From: Taudactylus pleione
Lineage: Eukaryota; Chordata; Amphibia; Anura; Myobatrachidae
DNA length: 64,000 bases
Assembly (NCBI GenBank): GCA_031769625.1
Contig: JAUIMM010000519.1
Span: 553,501 to 617,500, forward strand
Direction of reading: 5' to 3'
The notes beneath the pieces were generated by a model, which saw only the letters and a program-made list of their open reading frames with translations, did not search any database and was not told the DNA's origin. Position numbers and translations under genes: made by a program. The first letter of the stretch is position 1; every line of letters starts with the position of its first letter. Shown here piece by piece: positions 8,506-19,750 of the stretch.

Positions 8506-11367
8506 CTAAGGGCGGGGACGCTCCTGTGCTGATAGGAGAACCCGGCGCCCAAAGGATGCATCCTGAGAGGCAAAGGTGTCAAACGCATAGAACCTCAAAA
8601 AGGTCTGAATGGAAGACCAGGTGGCCGCCTTACAGAGCTGAACAGCAGAGGCGCCACGGCTAGCAGCCCAAGAAGGGCCCACGGACCGAGTGGAATGAGC
8701 CTTAACAGAGGCTGGAACAGGTAAACCCTCCTGCATATAAGCCTCAATAATAACAGAACGAAGCCAACGGGCTAGAGTCTGTTTGTTGGCAGGCCAACCA
8801 CTCTTGTGAAAACCAAAGAGGATAAACAAAGAATCCGACTTCCTCACAGAACTAGTCCGGTCCACATAAACCTGGAGTGCCCTTACAACGTCTAAGGAAG
8901 TCTCCCCAGCCGAAAGATCAGGTGACTAAAAGGCTGGTACAACAATTTCCTGATTAATGTGGAACCTGGAAACCACCTTAGGCAGGAAATCAGGACGAGT
9001 GCGAAGCACCGCTCTGTCCTGATGAAAAATCAGAAAAGGGGGACGACAAGAAAGCGCCCCCAAATCTGAAACCCTCCTGGCAGAAGCAATTGCCAAGAGG
9101 AAAACAGTTTTAAAAGTTAGCCACTTGAGCTCCACTGACTCCAAGGGCTCAAAAGGAGGACCCTGTAAGGCCCTAAGAACCACCGCCAAATCCCACGGGG
9201 CCACAGGTGGCACAAAGGGAGGCTGGATTCTCAAAACACCCTGGAAAAAGGTGTGTACGTCCGGCATAGCAGCGATCCTGCGCTGGAACCACACCGACAG
9301 ACCAGACACGTGTACCTTCAGTGAAGAAAGACGTAATCCTAAGTCCAAACCGGACTGAAGGAAAGCCAGAATACGCGAAACAGGGAAAACCTGGGGATCA
9401 TAGTTTCTGGCCTCGCACCACTGAAAGTAAGTGTGCCACACTCTGTGATAGATCCTCGCGGAAGCAGGCTTGCGCGCCCTCAGCATGGTGGTAATAACGG
9501 AGCTAGAAAAGCCCCGAGACCTCAGGACGGCTGTCTCAAGAGCCACGCCGTCAAAGATAGTCGACCCAGATCCGGGTGAAGACAGGGCCCCTGAGACAAC
9601 AGGTCCCGCCGTTGAGGTAGGAGGTACGGAGCGTCGATGGACAGGCTCCGCAGATCGGAGTACCACGGCCTTCTGGGCCACGCTGGGGCCACCAGGATCA
9701 GTGTGCCTCCGTCCTGTTTGAACTTGCGCAGGACCCGAGGCAGCAGAGATATCGGAGGGAACAAGTAAGCCAGTTGAAACAGCCATTTCACCGACAGCGC
9801 GTCTATCAGACTTGCGCCTGCGTCCCTTGTCCTTGACCCGTACACAGGCAGCTTGTGATTGTAACGGGACACCATCAGGTCCAGCTCTGGCAGCCCCCAC
9901 TTGTCCACGAGTAGTTGGAATACCTCTGGATGAAGCGACCATTCCCCGGGATGCACATCGTAACGGCTGAGGAAGTCTGCCTCCCAATTGAGGACTCCTG
10001 GGATGAAAACTGCCGAGAGAGCTGGAAGATAGCGCTCCGCCCAAGCCAGGACGCGGGACACCTCCGACATCGCAGCTCGACTGCGAGTCCCTCCCTGGTG
10101 ATTGATGTACGCCACCGTGGTGGCGTTGTCTGACTGCACCTGAACGGCCCTTCCGTGAAGAGCGGTGCCGGACGACTGCAGGGCTCTGTATACTGCCCGC
10201 AGTTCCAGGATGTTGATGGGAAGAATCGCTTCCTCCGCCGACCAACGACCCTGAAGTGACAAGGAGCCTGTCACCGCCCCCCAACCCCGGAGACTGGCAT
10301 CTGTCGTGAGCAGAACCCATTCCGGGATCCAAAAGGGGCGCCCCTCCAGGAGAAGCGCTGTCTGCAGCCACCAGGCTAGGGACAGACGCACCTCCGAGGA
10401 CAACACCAGCATCTGAGAGCGGATCCTGTGTGGCAATCTGTTCCATTCTGAAAGAATCAGCCCCTGCAGGGGCCTGGAATGGAACTGGGCAAACTCCACC
10501 ATGTCGAATGCCGACACCATGGACCCCAAAACCCTCATCGCTGAGTGCACCGACACTCTGCCACTGCTCAGACAACTGTGAATCCGCAGCTGTAAGGAGG
10601 AGACCTTCTCTGGAGTCAGAAAAATCCGTTGCTGACGAGAGTCCAGCAGGGCCCCCAAATGAACCATCCGTTGTGATGGGATGAGGGAGGATTTCTTCCA
10701 GTTGATCAACCAGCCGTGCGCCTGTAGACAAGCGACCGTCAGGTGGAGATGCTGGATCAGTACCTCCGGGGAGCTTGCCAGCAAGAGGAGGTCGTCTAGA
10801 TACGGTAGCAACCGTATCCCCTGGCTCCGAAGGTGAGCCGCCATGACCGCCATCACCTTGGTAAATACCCTTGGTGCCGTGGAGAGACCAAAGGGTAGAG
10901 CCCTGAATTGGTAGTGGTTGTGGAGAATAACAAACCGCAGAAACCGTTGGTGCGATGTTGCTATAGGCACATGGAGGTAGGCGTCCTGGATATCCAGGGA
11001 GACCATATAATCCCCCGGTGCCATCGCCAGTATGATGGAACGCAAAGTTTCCATCCTGAATTTGGGAACCCTGAGAAACCTGTTCAGGGACTTCAAATTG
11101 AGGATGGGGCGATGAGAGCCATTGGGTTTCTGCACCAGAAACAGCGTAGAGTAATACCCCATCCCACGTTGAGACTGTGGTACGGGTATAATGACCCCCG
11201 CCGTCAGCAAGGCCTCTATGGCTTCCTGAACCTGCAAGGCCTTGGTTTTGTCCTGAGAAGGACTTGTGCAAAAAAACTGGCAAGGCGGCCTGTGCCGAAA
11301 AGACAGGGCGTACCCCTGGGAGACCACTTCTCGCACCCAGGCATCCGTGGTGGTATTGTGCCAGCAC
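8506..11367 (-). pseudogene. DIRS tyrosine recombinase, interrupted by one TAG
   Basis: The recombinase domain lies in the C-terminal part, from about RKPASARIYHRVW (near 9465). The first catalytic arginine is in LLAIASARRVSDLG. A TAG at 8928-8926 follows VVPAF. The frame then continues without a shift through HSTR (catalytic H-x-x-R) and ends with LRFYAFD (nucleophilic tyrosine), stopping at 8506. The nonsense codon separates the first arginine from HxxR and Y, so an unsuppressed product would be inactive. The role is integration of circular element DNA. The N-terminal half of this frame (11367 to about 9550) overlaps the RT/RNase H frame and is Gly/Ser-rich; whether it is translated is unknown. 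DIRS elements normally have this overlap. Confidence 0.85.
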
Positions 11368-11474
11368 TGGGCGAATTGAAGAAGTCGGCCACCCACTCTG
11401 GGGTCCCCCAGAGGGAGGCCCGTCCCATCACGCAGAAGGCTTATCTTCTGGCTTGGAAGAAGGGCGCCTAGCAC
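9522..11474 (-). CDS. DIRS reverse transcriptase / RNase H (and methylase-like tail)
   Basis: A 650-residue open frame. Reverse transcriptase motifs are: VSLDIQDAYLHVPI (motif A aspartate near residue 161), RALPFGLSTAPRVF (motif B), and LLPYLDDLLLLA (motif C, residues 225-228). RNase H follows, with TTDASLRGWGA (D392), ILELRAVYRAL (E424) and QSDNATTVAYINHQ (D449). The last about 130 residues, with LFPPISLLPRVL and VAPAWPRRPWY, match the region after RNase H where DIRS elements carry a DAM-type methylase-like domain; I cannot confirm its catalytic residues. It overlaps the end of gag by 47 bases in another frame, so it is probably expressed by frameshift or re-initiation. It copies the element RNA into DNA. 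Confidence 0.92.
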   Translation of the reverse strand: MLGALLPSQKISLLRDGTGLPLGDPRVGGRLLQFAQCWHNTTTDAWVREVVSQGYALSFRHRPPCQFFCTSPSQDKTKALQVQEAIEALLTAGVIIPVPQSQRGMGYYSTLFLVQKPNGSHRPILNLKSLNRFLRVPKFRMETLRSIILAMAPGDYMVSLDIQDAYLHVPIATSHQRFLRFVILHNHYQFRALPFGLSTAPRVFTKVMAVMAAHLRSQGIRLLPYLDDLLLLASSPEVLIQHLHLTVACLQAHGWLINWKKSSLIPSQRMVHLGALLDSRQQRIFLTPEKVSSLQLRIHSCLSSGRVSVHSAMRVLGSMVSAFDMVEFAQFHSRPLQGLILSEWNRLPHRIRSQMLVLSSEVRLSLAWWLQTALLLEGRPFWIPEWVLLTTDASLRGWGAVTGSLSLQGRWSAEEAILPINILELRAVYRALQSSGTALHGRAVQVQSDNATTVAYINHQGGTRSRAAMSEVSRVLAWAERYLPALSAVFIPGVLNWEADFLSRYDVHPGEWSLHPEVFQLLVDKWGLPELDLMVSRYNHKLPVYGSRTRDAGASLIDALSVKWLFQLAYLFPPISLLPRVLRKFKQDGGTLILVAPAWPRRPWYSDLRSLSIDAPYLLPQRRDLLSQGPCLHPDLGRLSLTAWLLRQPS

Positions 11475-12978
11475 TCCAGGCTTGCTTCTTTGGCTTTGAG
11501 GCGGTCTTGGGTGCGGACTGCCTCGGGAAGGACTGACCCTTTGCCTTGCCCTGAACCCGAAAGGAACGAAACGCCGAGCTCCGGACCTTAGCAGGTGTAG
11601 TAGCTGAAGGGAGGAAGGCTGACTTGGATTTTGCTAGGGTATCTACTATTTTGTCCAGGTCCGGACCAAATAGTAATTCCCCATTAAAAGGTAAGGCCTC
11701 CAAGCCTTTCTTTGAATCCGCGTCTGCTCTCCAAGACCGCAACCACAAGGATCTACGAGCAGACACTGCTGCCGCCGAAACCCTAGAGGTCAACAGGCTA
11801 GCATCCAAAGATGCTTCTCCAATGTAGGAGGCGGCATCTCTCATCTGTCCTAACAACGCCCTCTGGACGTCCGGAGATTCATCCGTAAACGTGTCCTCCA
11901 AGGCGTTGGCCCACCCCTCAATGGCCTTGGCCACCCAGGAGATGGCCATGGACGGCCGGGCTACAGCCCCTGAGAGAGAATAAATAGACTTTAGACAAGT
12001 CTCCACCTTCCTGTCCGTAGGATCCTTCAGCGAGGATATAGACGGCAATGGCAAAGTAGCACTCCTGATGAGGCGTGTTACATGGGAATCGACTGCAGGC
12101 GGAGTTTCCCATTTCTTACAATGCGCTTCCAGGAATGGATAATTGGACGCCAAGTGTTTCTGTGGCAGGAAACGCTTACTGGGCGTCTGCCAGGCCACCG
12201 CCATGTGATCAGTCAACTGATCAGACAAGGGGAACGCTGTAGAAGTAACCTTAGCTTTTTTAAAACTAGGATACCTTGACTTGGGAGCGGGTGCCTCATC
12301 CTCAATCAGAAGAATAGCCCGCACCGCCTTAACCAGAGCCCGCACATTGATGGAAGACTTAGTGTCTACCTCCTGGACTGAGGCATCTGAGGCTGAGTCA
12401 TCCTGTACCTCACCATCATCCGAGAACCCCTCAGAATCCGAAAGATGCGCAGCCTGTGCCATGACTGAGCGTTTAGACGCCCTGGAGGGCACGTCACTGC
12501 GCAACATCGACTGAAAAGCCGAAGATGCTGCCGCCAAATCTTGGACAGTGTGGGAAAGCGCATCCACCCAGGGTGGAGGAGCTGTCACAGGAGCCTGAAA
12601 CGGCACCACAGCCGGCTGTGCCACAGGGGTGGACTGAATATACATTGGCAACCCCGCATAGGGACCAACAGGCTGAGACCCCGGGGGAGTCTGCAATAAT
12701 TGTGGGACACCCGGGGAATGGGGGATGGCAGGCTGGGGCAACGCCCTAGTAGGGGCGGCAGTCGGGACCGACAGACGGTCCGCGATGGACACCAGCACCT
12801 GGGAAAACATCGCCCATGGTGGCTCCTGCGAAATGGGAGGTTTAGACGTACCAGGGACCGCCTGGCACCGTCCGCACAGGCCGTCCTGTGACAAATCCTC
12901 CCTATCCACTCCTGCAGAACAGCGCCTGCAGGAGAACAATGCTGGAGCCCCGGAGTGCTCAATCTCCTCCTCAGACAT
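11428..12978 (-). CDS. DIRS Gag-like protein
   Basis: A 516-residue frame starting MSEEEIEHSGAPALF. Close to the N-terminus two CxxC pairs (SCRRC and LCGRC) could bind one zinc. A Pro/Ala/Gln-rich linker follows (about 60-150), then an acidic Ser/Asp stretch (SDSEGFSDDGEVQDD). The conserved helical block is around YPFLEAHCKKWE and LLGQMRDAASYIGEASLD (about 265-415). The C-terminus is basic (KPKKQAWSARRPSSK), suited to nucleic acid binding. It is the first gene on the DIRS transcript, upstream of the RT frame, as expected for Gag. No internal stop was seen. Confidence 0.88.
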   Translation of the reverse strand: MSEEEIEHSGAPALFSCRRCSAGVDREDLSQDGLCGRCQAVPGTSKPPISQEPPWAMFSQVLVSIADRLSVPTAAPTRALPQPAIPHSPGVPQLLQTPPGSQPVGPYAGLPMYIQSTPVAQPAVVPFQAPVTAPPPWVDALSHTVQDLAAASSAFQSMLRSDVPSRASKRSVMAQAAHLSDSEGFSDDGEVQDDSASDASVQEVDTKSSINVRALVKAVRAILLIEDEAPAPKSRYPSFKKAKVTSTAFPLSDQLTDHMAVAWQTPSKRFLPQKHLASNYPFLEAHCKKWETPPAVDSHVTRLIRSATLPLPSISSLKDPTDRKVETCLKSIYSLSGAVARPSMAISWVAKAIEGWANALEDTFTDESPDVQRALLGQMRDAASYIGEASLDASLLTSRVSAAAVSARRSLWLRSWRADADSKKGLEALPFNGELLFGPDLDKIVDTLAKSKSAFLPSATTPAKVRSSAFRSFRVQGKAKGQSFPRQSAPKTASKPKKQAWSARRPSSKPEDKPSA

Positions 12979-14014
12979 GACTTAGGAAGAAAACGTGCGC
13001 ACTCACCAGTGTGCTGAACAACAGCCCACAATATGGCACCGTGTAGCACACAACTGTATGTGACGGACCTCACAAATACGTGATCTATATAGGTGAGGTC
13101 AGTAGAAACACCCTTCCCCCGCACACCTGTAGGGCTTGTAGGAGAAGGAGAGGGATAGGTACAGGCTGACAGTAAGTAGAAAAAAGACACAGACAGGCAG
13201 CACTAGCAAAAGTCACATACCATGCAGGGAGATATACTCACTGCACCTTTCCACTACAATCAACCTCCCAGATTCAGTGTCTGGGAGGGCTATAGCGCTG
13301 TGTACACTGTCCTTGTCGGGGGAGAGGTACACAGGGGGACCGGTCCGCGTGCTCCCTGAGAGTATCCACGCTGCCAGTAAGAAAATGGCCGCTGGAGACC
13401 TCAGAGGAGGAGTGGCCCGAGTAGCTGCAGCTCAGCGACGCCAGACTCCGAGCCGAAAGGCGCGCTGAGCTGAGGGGAGGAGCCGCTGACAGGGAAGGCT
13501 TCCTCCCCTGGCTAGCATATTTAACCCCCAAGGTTGCGGCATCCCGCTTGCCGCTTAATTACCCTGGTGGTCTAGTGGTCTGGCGGGGTATGCCTCCGAT
13601 GGAGGGGGGGCCCGCCGCCACCGCTAGCGCCCCCGGTCTGTCCCCTAGACCGGGGGCATGGGACTGCATATGAAAGGCATTACCCGCGCACCGCCGCTAA
13701 TCAGCGGTGCGCGGCTTACCTGATCTCCCCGGCGTCTTCCGGCAGCAGTCCCGGGGGAAGCCAGAGTCCGGCTAGTACAGACTCTGGCTTCCCCCGCCGC
13801 GATCCCCAGTTCAGTGCTGGCGTCGCGGCGCCAGCAGGGAGAAGGAGCGGCAGCGTGGGCGTCTGTACAGACAGCCCATCGCTGCCGCTCTGGAGAAAAA
13901 GAAAAAACTGTAGTCAAAAAATAAATAAATTTAACTAAGTTAAAAAAGCTTTAGGGGGCTGCTCCTGCAGACCCCCCCCGCAGGGTGACCCGACTCCGGC
14001 CGGGCACCATCTTA

Positions 14015-14163
14015 AACTGAGGTGCCTGTGGCTCGGGGGCGGGGTATAGGGGAGGTTGGACCCAAGTGCATCCTGGGAGCAGCTAAAAGCTTTAACTCCG
14101 TGGTGCCCGAGGATCCAGGATCCAGCTATACCCCAAGGTCACCCTGTGGACCCCTATGGACCC
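14015..14163. repeat. DIRS right inverted terminal repeat
   Basis: Partner of 8086-8231. The outer 11 bases (14164-14174, tgaagtagaaa) are unique to this end and are copied in the internal complementary region at 8442-8454. 12979-14014 between gag and this repeat is the DIRS 5' untranslated region; no gene is seen there. Confidence 0.9.
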
Positions 14164-15389
14164 TGAAGTAGAAAATATATATATGTGTACACGGCTTCTA
14201 CGTTCTTACAGAAACCATTTTGTCTCGAAATCTATATTAAGTCCTCTCGGGGCTAGTGTTTTTAACATATAGATTTTTTTCATTTCCATTTGTGCAAGAC
14301 GTTCTTCCATATTATTTTTCCTTCAATTAGGATGGATAACCTTAATACCACAGAAGGATCTAAGGCCCTCATTCAGAGCCGCACGTTAACAACAGTACGC
14401 TCGTTGCGTTCCGATGTTGACTAACCGCGCATGCGTCGGTGTTACACTGCGCATGTGCGTACGGCAGATTGCGAGTTTTTTTTCTCTCGTTCCTAAAATA
14501 GCGTACAGGAAGTGACATGTCAAATGTGATTGACAGAACAGGGCGTTTTTGGGTGTTGACGGGGGTGGAGATGAAAAAACGCAGGCGTGGCGAGGCGTTT
14601 TTGGGGCGTACATACATTAGCAGATGCGAACGTCAAATGTGTTCGGACCGTCTCATACGTCACTGGAACATCCGCTTTCCCTTCAAAATGCTCGCACAGC
14701 TTAGGGTCAGGATTACTCGACCACATTGGCGATGGCCTTCTCCTCCGTCCCGGGACTCAACGATGGTGCTGCGATTAATCGCGGCTGGTCAGTAAAGTAA
14801 TTAGTGTTGGATTGAAAACCGGCTTGGTATGTGTTTGGAAAGCAGTTTATTGGGATAGCACAAAAGCGTACGCAGGTAGAAATCAGAGCTGCTAATGTCA
14901 TGATTACACAATCAATTAGCGTACATTTTTGGTGTTTTATTTTGGCCACAATTTGTTGGTTATGGCCTATTGTAACAATAATGTCATCATGTTTTAATTA
15001 GCTCCCCTTTTTTTTGGTTTACTGTGGAATTTGCATCGCTATGTGATTTTTTAAACGTTCCTTAAAGAGGCCTTTTTTTTTTTTTTAAGAGGGTCAGTTT
15101 TTGCCTTTAGGGCCAGGATTAAATGTAACCCATTTGTACAATAATGTCACAATACAATGTCAGTTTTTTGTTTTAAATTTATTGTTTCAACACAAACAAA
15201 TTGGCCTAATATTTTGTTGCCTTTTTTTTGTGGCAAAGATATTTGTTAAAAAAAAAAAAAAGCCATAACTGGTAACATAAACGTAAATACCAAATGTAAA
15301 AAAATTTCACAAGAAAGGAGAGGGAAGTTTTGACCAGAAAGGAATATGAGCCAAGCACAGAAGGAGTGTGGGAAAAGTCGCCATTGCTG

Positions 15390-16676
15390 TCACCGTTTTC
15401 TCGCCCGTTTGGCTGGGTGAGGGTGGGCGCCAGACCGGGTCCGGGATGCCATCGGGCTGGCCTGTCCAGAGGCAGATGTTGTGGCCTCTGGACTAGGCAC
15501 AGGGCTAGGCACATTTGGAGGATTGGCTGATGTTGTGCCAGAGGTGGAGGATCCGGATGTTCCGGCAGGAAGGGAGGTCGGCTCCACCATGTGCTGGCGA
15601 ACGAGCTGCTCCAGGGCATCGGCGATGCGGATGTTGGCCCTGGTATTTTCCGCCAGGGCCTGAGCAATGGTCACGTTGGCCGCAGCATTTTGCTCCAGGG
15701 CCTCAGCCACCCGTATCAGACTGGCGTCCATCCTCTGCAGAATCTCCGTATGGAAATCCGATTTAAAATTGAGTTCTGTGAGGAGGCCCACTGCCTGCGA
15801 GGGGGCACGCCCTGGACTGGCTTCTGCAGGGTCCTCAGCCGGATGTACTGGTTCCTCCCCTGCAGAGCCAGCAGAAATTCTGCGGCCAAGGCTCCCCTCT
15901 GGAGCAGACTCATCCGCCTCTGTCTCTGTTAGGAAAAATGCGAAAAGACTCACATTAGAATCTACATATTGGCACAATAGCATTTCAGAGTTGGTGACAT
16001 CACAAGACTTACCTTGGCCAACATGAGGAGCCGCAAAGTCTGGCATGTCCGTATCCATGTTGGACACGCCAAACACCTCCACAGCCTGCACACACCCCTG
16101 TGCCAGCTCTTCTAAGTCTGTCAACTCCAATGACACAGGGGTGGGACCCCCACCTGTCCCCCTTGCATGCCTAGCCCTGTCGGCAAGTTTTTGCTTGAGA
16201 CGATATTTGAAGTCTGCCCATCTGTGGAATGAAATTGGAACCATTATCCTTTTTTTTACAATGGGGTTTGTTTATAGGATGGGAAAGTGTTTACTTACCG
16301 CCGTTTGACATCCCGGGCTAGACGGACATAATCACCCACCCTATTGACAGCAACGGCGACCTCCTCCCACATTCTCCACTTCTGGCTTTGGCTCATATTC
16401 CTGGCTGCCTGGGGCAGGATGTCAACGCACTTCTGGATCAAAACCTCCATCTCCTTGCTTGTGAAATGTGGCTGCCTTTTTTTTTTGGCAGCTTTGGCGG
16501 GTTGACTGGGGCCAGCAGTCTCTTCCATGTCATCCTCCTCACCTATTTGGGTAAATATACAGATTTAGCCACTTCACAACTTGCACAATATTATGTTTAA
16601 AAATAATCATTGAGCCAAAATGCATGAAGGCCTTACCGCCGGATTTTTGGCCATTGTTTCCCTGGTCTGAAGCCAT
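15390..16676 (-). CDS. Harbinger SANT/Myb-like protein A, four exons
   Basis: Exons on the minus strand are 16676-16637, 16542-16299, 16221-16013 and 15925-15390, all with GT-AG junctions; the joined length is 1029 bases (342 residues). It starts MASDQGNNGQ. The Myb/SANT-like domain runs from RQPHFTSKEMEVLIQKC through KWRMWEEVAVAVN to VKRRWADFKYRLKQK, with the third-helix tryptophan restored only by splicing exons 2 and 3. The C-terminal half has alanine-rich helices (LIRVAEALEQNAAANV, then NIRIADALEQLVRQH), likely a coiled coil, and a Ser/Pro tail ending in a basic KRARKR. It is the classical Harbinger partner of the transposase (end binding, nuclear import); the role here is inferred from the family. 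Confidence 0.85.
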
Positions 16677-17173
16677 GTCTCTGCTTCCAGAATGAAATCA
16701 ACCAGAAATTCAATGTGATTTCGTGACGTATTTATACATGCGTCCTTAGTTTGCGGCCGCATCATTGATTGTGCGTCCCTATGATTCATCCTTAATTTGT
16801 GCGGGAAAATAAACACTATTTATGGCTTGGTGTGTGTGGAGTCGAGGTTGGGTTGTTGGATTGTTGGCGGTTAAGTTGGTTGGATTTGGTTGTTTGCGGT
16901 TGGAGGATTTGGCAGAGTTGGTTTTTTTTTGGTTTTGCTACAGTTGTTTTGGTTTTCCGTTCGCATTTTTTTGCTTTTTTTCCCCATCCTTTCCTGATTT
17001 GGTAAGTTTTGTGCAGTCTAATTTGTGGCCAATTGGTGTCTACTTCTGGTTTTTGGTTAGCTATTTTTTTTTTTACACTAATTTCATCTTTTTTAGTTTG
17101 TTTTGGCTTTCGGACCCAAAGACCTTTTTGTTGGAAATCTTATATATTCGAGTTGGGTAAGTCCATTTTTTTT

Positions 17174-17445
17174 CTTGCATTTGCGAACTAATTAACGCAT
17201 TTTTGACTGTTGGTGTAGTGACTTGCATTTGCGAACTAATTAACGCATTTTTGACTGTTGGTGTAGTGACTTGCATTTGCGAACTAATTAACGCATTTTT
17301 GACTGTTGGTGTAGTGACTTGCATTTGCGAACTAATTAACGCATTTTTGACTGTTGGTGTAGTGACTTGCATTTGCGAACTAATTAACGCATTTTTGACT
17401 GTTGGTGTAGTGACTTGCATTTGCGAACTAATTAACGCATTTTTC
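17174..17445 (+). repeat. 48-bp tandem repeat upstream of the transposase, 6 units
   Basis: Units begin at 17174, 17222, 17270, 17318, 17366 and 17414 and contain cttgcatttgcgaactaatt and tgactgttggtgtagtga. They are almost identical to each other. The array sits between gene A (divergent) and the transposase, in what should be the shared promoter region. Confidence 0.95.
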
Positions 17446-17666
17446 GAGGCTTATTCATCATGTAAACCAGTTTTGCTTTTCCCTTTTCCATTTTTGGGGT
17501 CCATTTGAACCCTATTTGACGTACGGTGTGCAATGTCGTTTTCATCGATGGCCAAATGTGTGTTTCGCCTATTTTATGTGTTGGCTTGCAACAATTTGAC
17601 AAACAAAAAATCACCCTCTAAATTTTTGAAGTCTCATTTTTGGCTTTTTTACAGTTTATACGTATC

Positions 17667-18926
17667 ATGACAATACCCCGGCATGTAAGCAGCTATGGAT
17701 GGTATCAGAAAGCTAAGTTGTTTTATGTTACTTTTGGGGTGGCTCAAAAGCCTTACATTGTAAACTTTGAATTTCAGGTAGATCTGGGGCGAATTGTTCT
17801 GGCCCTGCTCCCGGAAGACGACCAACCTCAAACTCGTCCCAGGCGTAGGCATCGTAGGCATGCAAGGCCCCAGATATTTCGAACACGTGTCACCCTTTTT
17901 GGAATGCCCGATGATGAGGTTTTAAGACGCTACCGTCTACCTCCCAAAATCATCATAGACACTCTCTCATTAATAGAAAGTGATCTTGAGCGGCAAATTG
18001 ACAGTCCAACAGCAATACCACCACTGACGCAATTTATGGCGGTGTTACATTTCTGTGCCTCAGGATCGTTTCAAACAACGGTGGGAATAGTGGCGGGCAT
18101 CTCCCAATCCTCCTTTTCCCGGATCCTGAGGGCAGTGATGGAGGCACTTTTCAAGCACCTCCATCATTTTATTCAAATGCCTTTGGATATGGGTGCCCTT
18201 AGTGTGGCCAAGGCCAATTTTTACCAAATAGCTGGCTTCCCACACATCATAGGGGTTGTGGATGGTACTCACATACCACTTCAGCCTCCAGCACGGCTGG
18301 AGGCAATATTTAGAAACTGTAAACACTATCACTCCCTGAATGTAATGGTGGTATGTGATGCCTCCCTCCAGATCCTGTCCCTGAATGCTAAATTACCAGG
18401 AAGTGCTCATGACTCCTTCGTCATCCGGCAATCAGGGATATGGCAGAAATTAACCAACCTACAAGCTGGTGATGCGTGGCTTCTGGGTAAGTGGAGACCT
18501 TTAGTACATAACAATGTTAAGCTTGATACACAGTGTTCCTGATGTGGTCTATTTTTTTTCACAGGAGACAGTGGATACCCTTGCATGTCCTGGCTGCTCA
18601 CTCCTTATTTGGCTCCCACACCAGGGCCACAAAGTGCGAATAATTCCGCACTTACAGCCACCAGGCAAGTGGTGGAGCGCTGTATCGGCCTTTTAAAAGG
18701 CCGATTCAGATGCCTCCACCGCTCTGGTGGCGAGCTCATGTATGTGCCGGATATGGTGTCTAAAATTGTGGTCCTGTGTGGGATATTTCACAACATTGCC
18801 ATAAGGAGTGGTGTCCCAATGCAGCCAGAGGATGCCTTACCTGAGGATGGCCCCCCCGAGGTTGGTCGAAGGTCAGTATGTGGGGGGGCCATACGCGATG
18901 ATGTGGTGGCCAGATTTTTTAGGTAA
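17667..18926 (+). CDS. Harbinger (HARBI1-like) DDE transposase, two exons
   Basis: Coding exons 17667-18486 and 18565-18926 are joined across a 78-bp GT-AG intron; the joined length gives 393 residues. The intron splits the conserved GDSGYPC motif, so the splice is well fixed. The acidic triad of the nuclease is visible: D199 in GVVDGTHI, D231 in VVCDAS, and E311 in VVERCIGLLKGRF. An Arg/His-rich segment (PRRRHRRHARP) near residue 60 may be a nuclear signal. The start ATG at 17667 is the first in the open frame. A good acceptor at 17776 (tttgaatttcag) means an additional 5' exon and a shorter first coding block are possible. The protein excises and inserts the element, with TAA target preference. 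Frames are open and no catalytic residue is missing. Confidence 0.92.
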
Positions 18927-19750
18927 GTTTGAACAAAACTACAGTGTTTATACCTAATGTGTTTGTGTTTGTTTGCGAACATCTAATTTTGTATTTTTTT
19001 TCTCACCATCTTCTGTTTGTTCACATAATCTTTGGCACTCCAACGCTCACTACTTCCTGCTACCCTTACCAAACCTGGATCTGGTCCTTTTGGGCATATA
19101 TTCTGGAACCCATATCGCAATGCCATGTTTGTGGAATCATGTTGGCATGGTCCTTCGTCAACCAGTTCTTGATTTTTTGTTTTTATTTAATTATTTCTTG
19201 GTATGTGTTGTATTTGAATTTATCACTGTGTTCTTTTTTTGGGAGTGACCATTTTGTTTTCTCTGTTATGTTGTGAATAAATGTTTGGAGAGTGAAATGG
19301 TCTTCCTTTTTTGGGACGTTAACAGCAAGTGTAACCAGGTTAACACAAGTTACATTTGACTAAGGGGTAAACCAGTACTGACGCCAGTTGAGCTAAACTG
19401 AAATATGTTTTCAGCTTCCCAACCCACACCAAAAGGAAGCCTGGCCCAGCCTTGGGATTTGTAAGATTGGCCTAAGCAGCTTGCGCACCAACTAGGAACC
19501 TGTAAAATGTAGAAATATGTAATTGACACTACACCCAAAAAGGGAAATGACATTGTTACTGTTATGTGTTTCTTGTGTCTGTTTGACATACAAAGACAAA
19601 ACACAATCTAACTTTTAAAAAAGGGAAATCCTTGCAGGAACAGTCTACTTATGTCATGCTAAACTATCTTGGTTTTGGATTTAAAAAATGAGCCACAACG
19701 TATATTTGTCTGAAAAAATTTATTTTGAAAAGATAACAAAAATAAAAAAA

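Larger units (their letters stand above)
8036..14174 (-). mobile_element. DIRS-type tyrosine-recombinase retrotransposon, nearly intact
   Basis: The 6.1-kb element encodes, on the minus strand, a Gag (12978-11428), a reverse transcriptase/RNase H (11474-9522) and a tyrosine recombinase (ends 8506). It is bounded by split inverted terminal repeats (8086-8231 and 14015-14163). An internal complementary region (8376-8486) is complementary to both outer ends joined head to tail, which is diagnostic of DIRS and supports replication through a circle. No target duplication is seen, as expected for recombinase-mediated insertion. It sits just after the PLE stop codon, in PLE 3' non-coding DNA. One in-frame TAG interrupts the recombinase. 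Confidence 0.93.

Noticed and set aside
9125..11474. Plus-strand frames opposite the DIRS genes (77 to 187 codons)
   Set aside because: Shadow frames of gag, RT and recombinase; no motifs.
17073..17508. Frames with five repeats of VVTCICELINAFLT or its antisense
   Set aside because: Product of the 48-bp repeat array upstream of the transposase (48 is divisible by 3).
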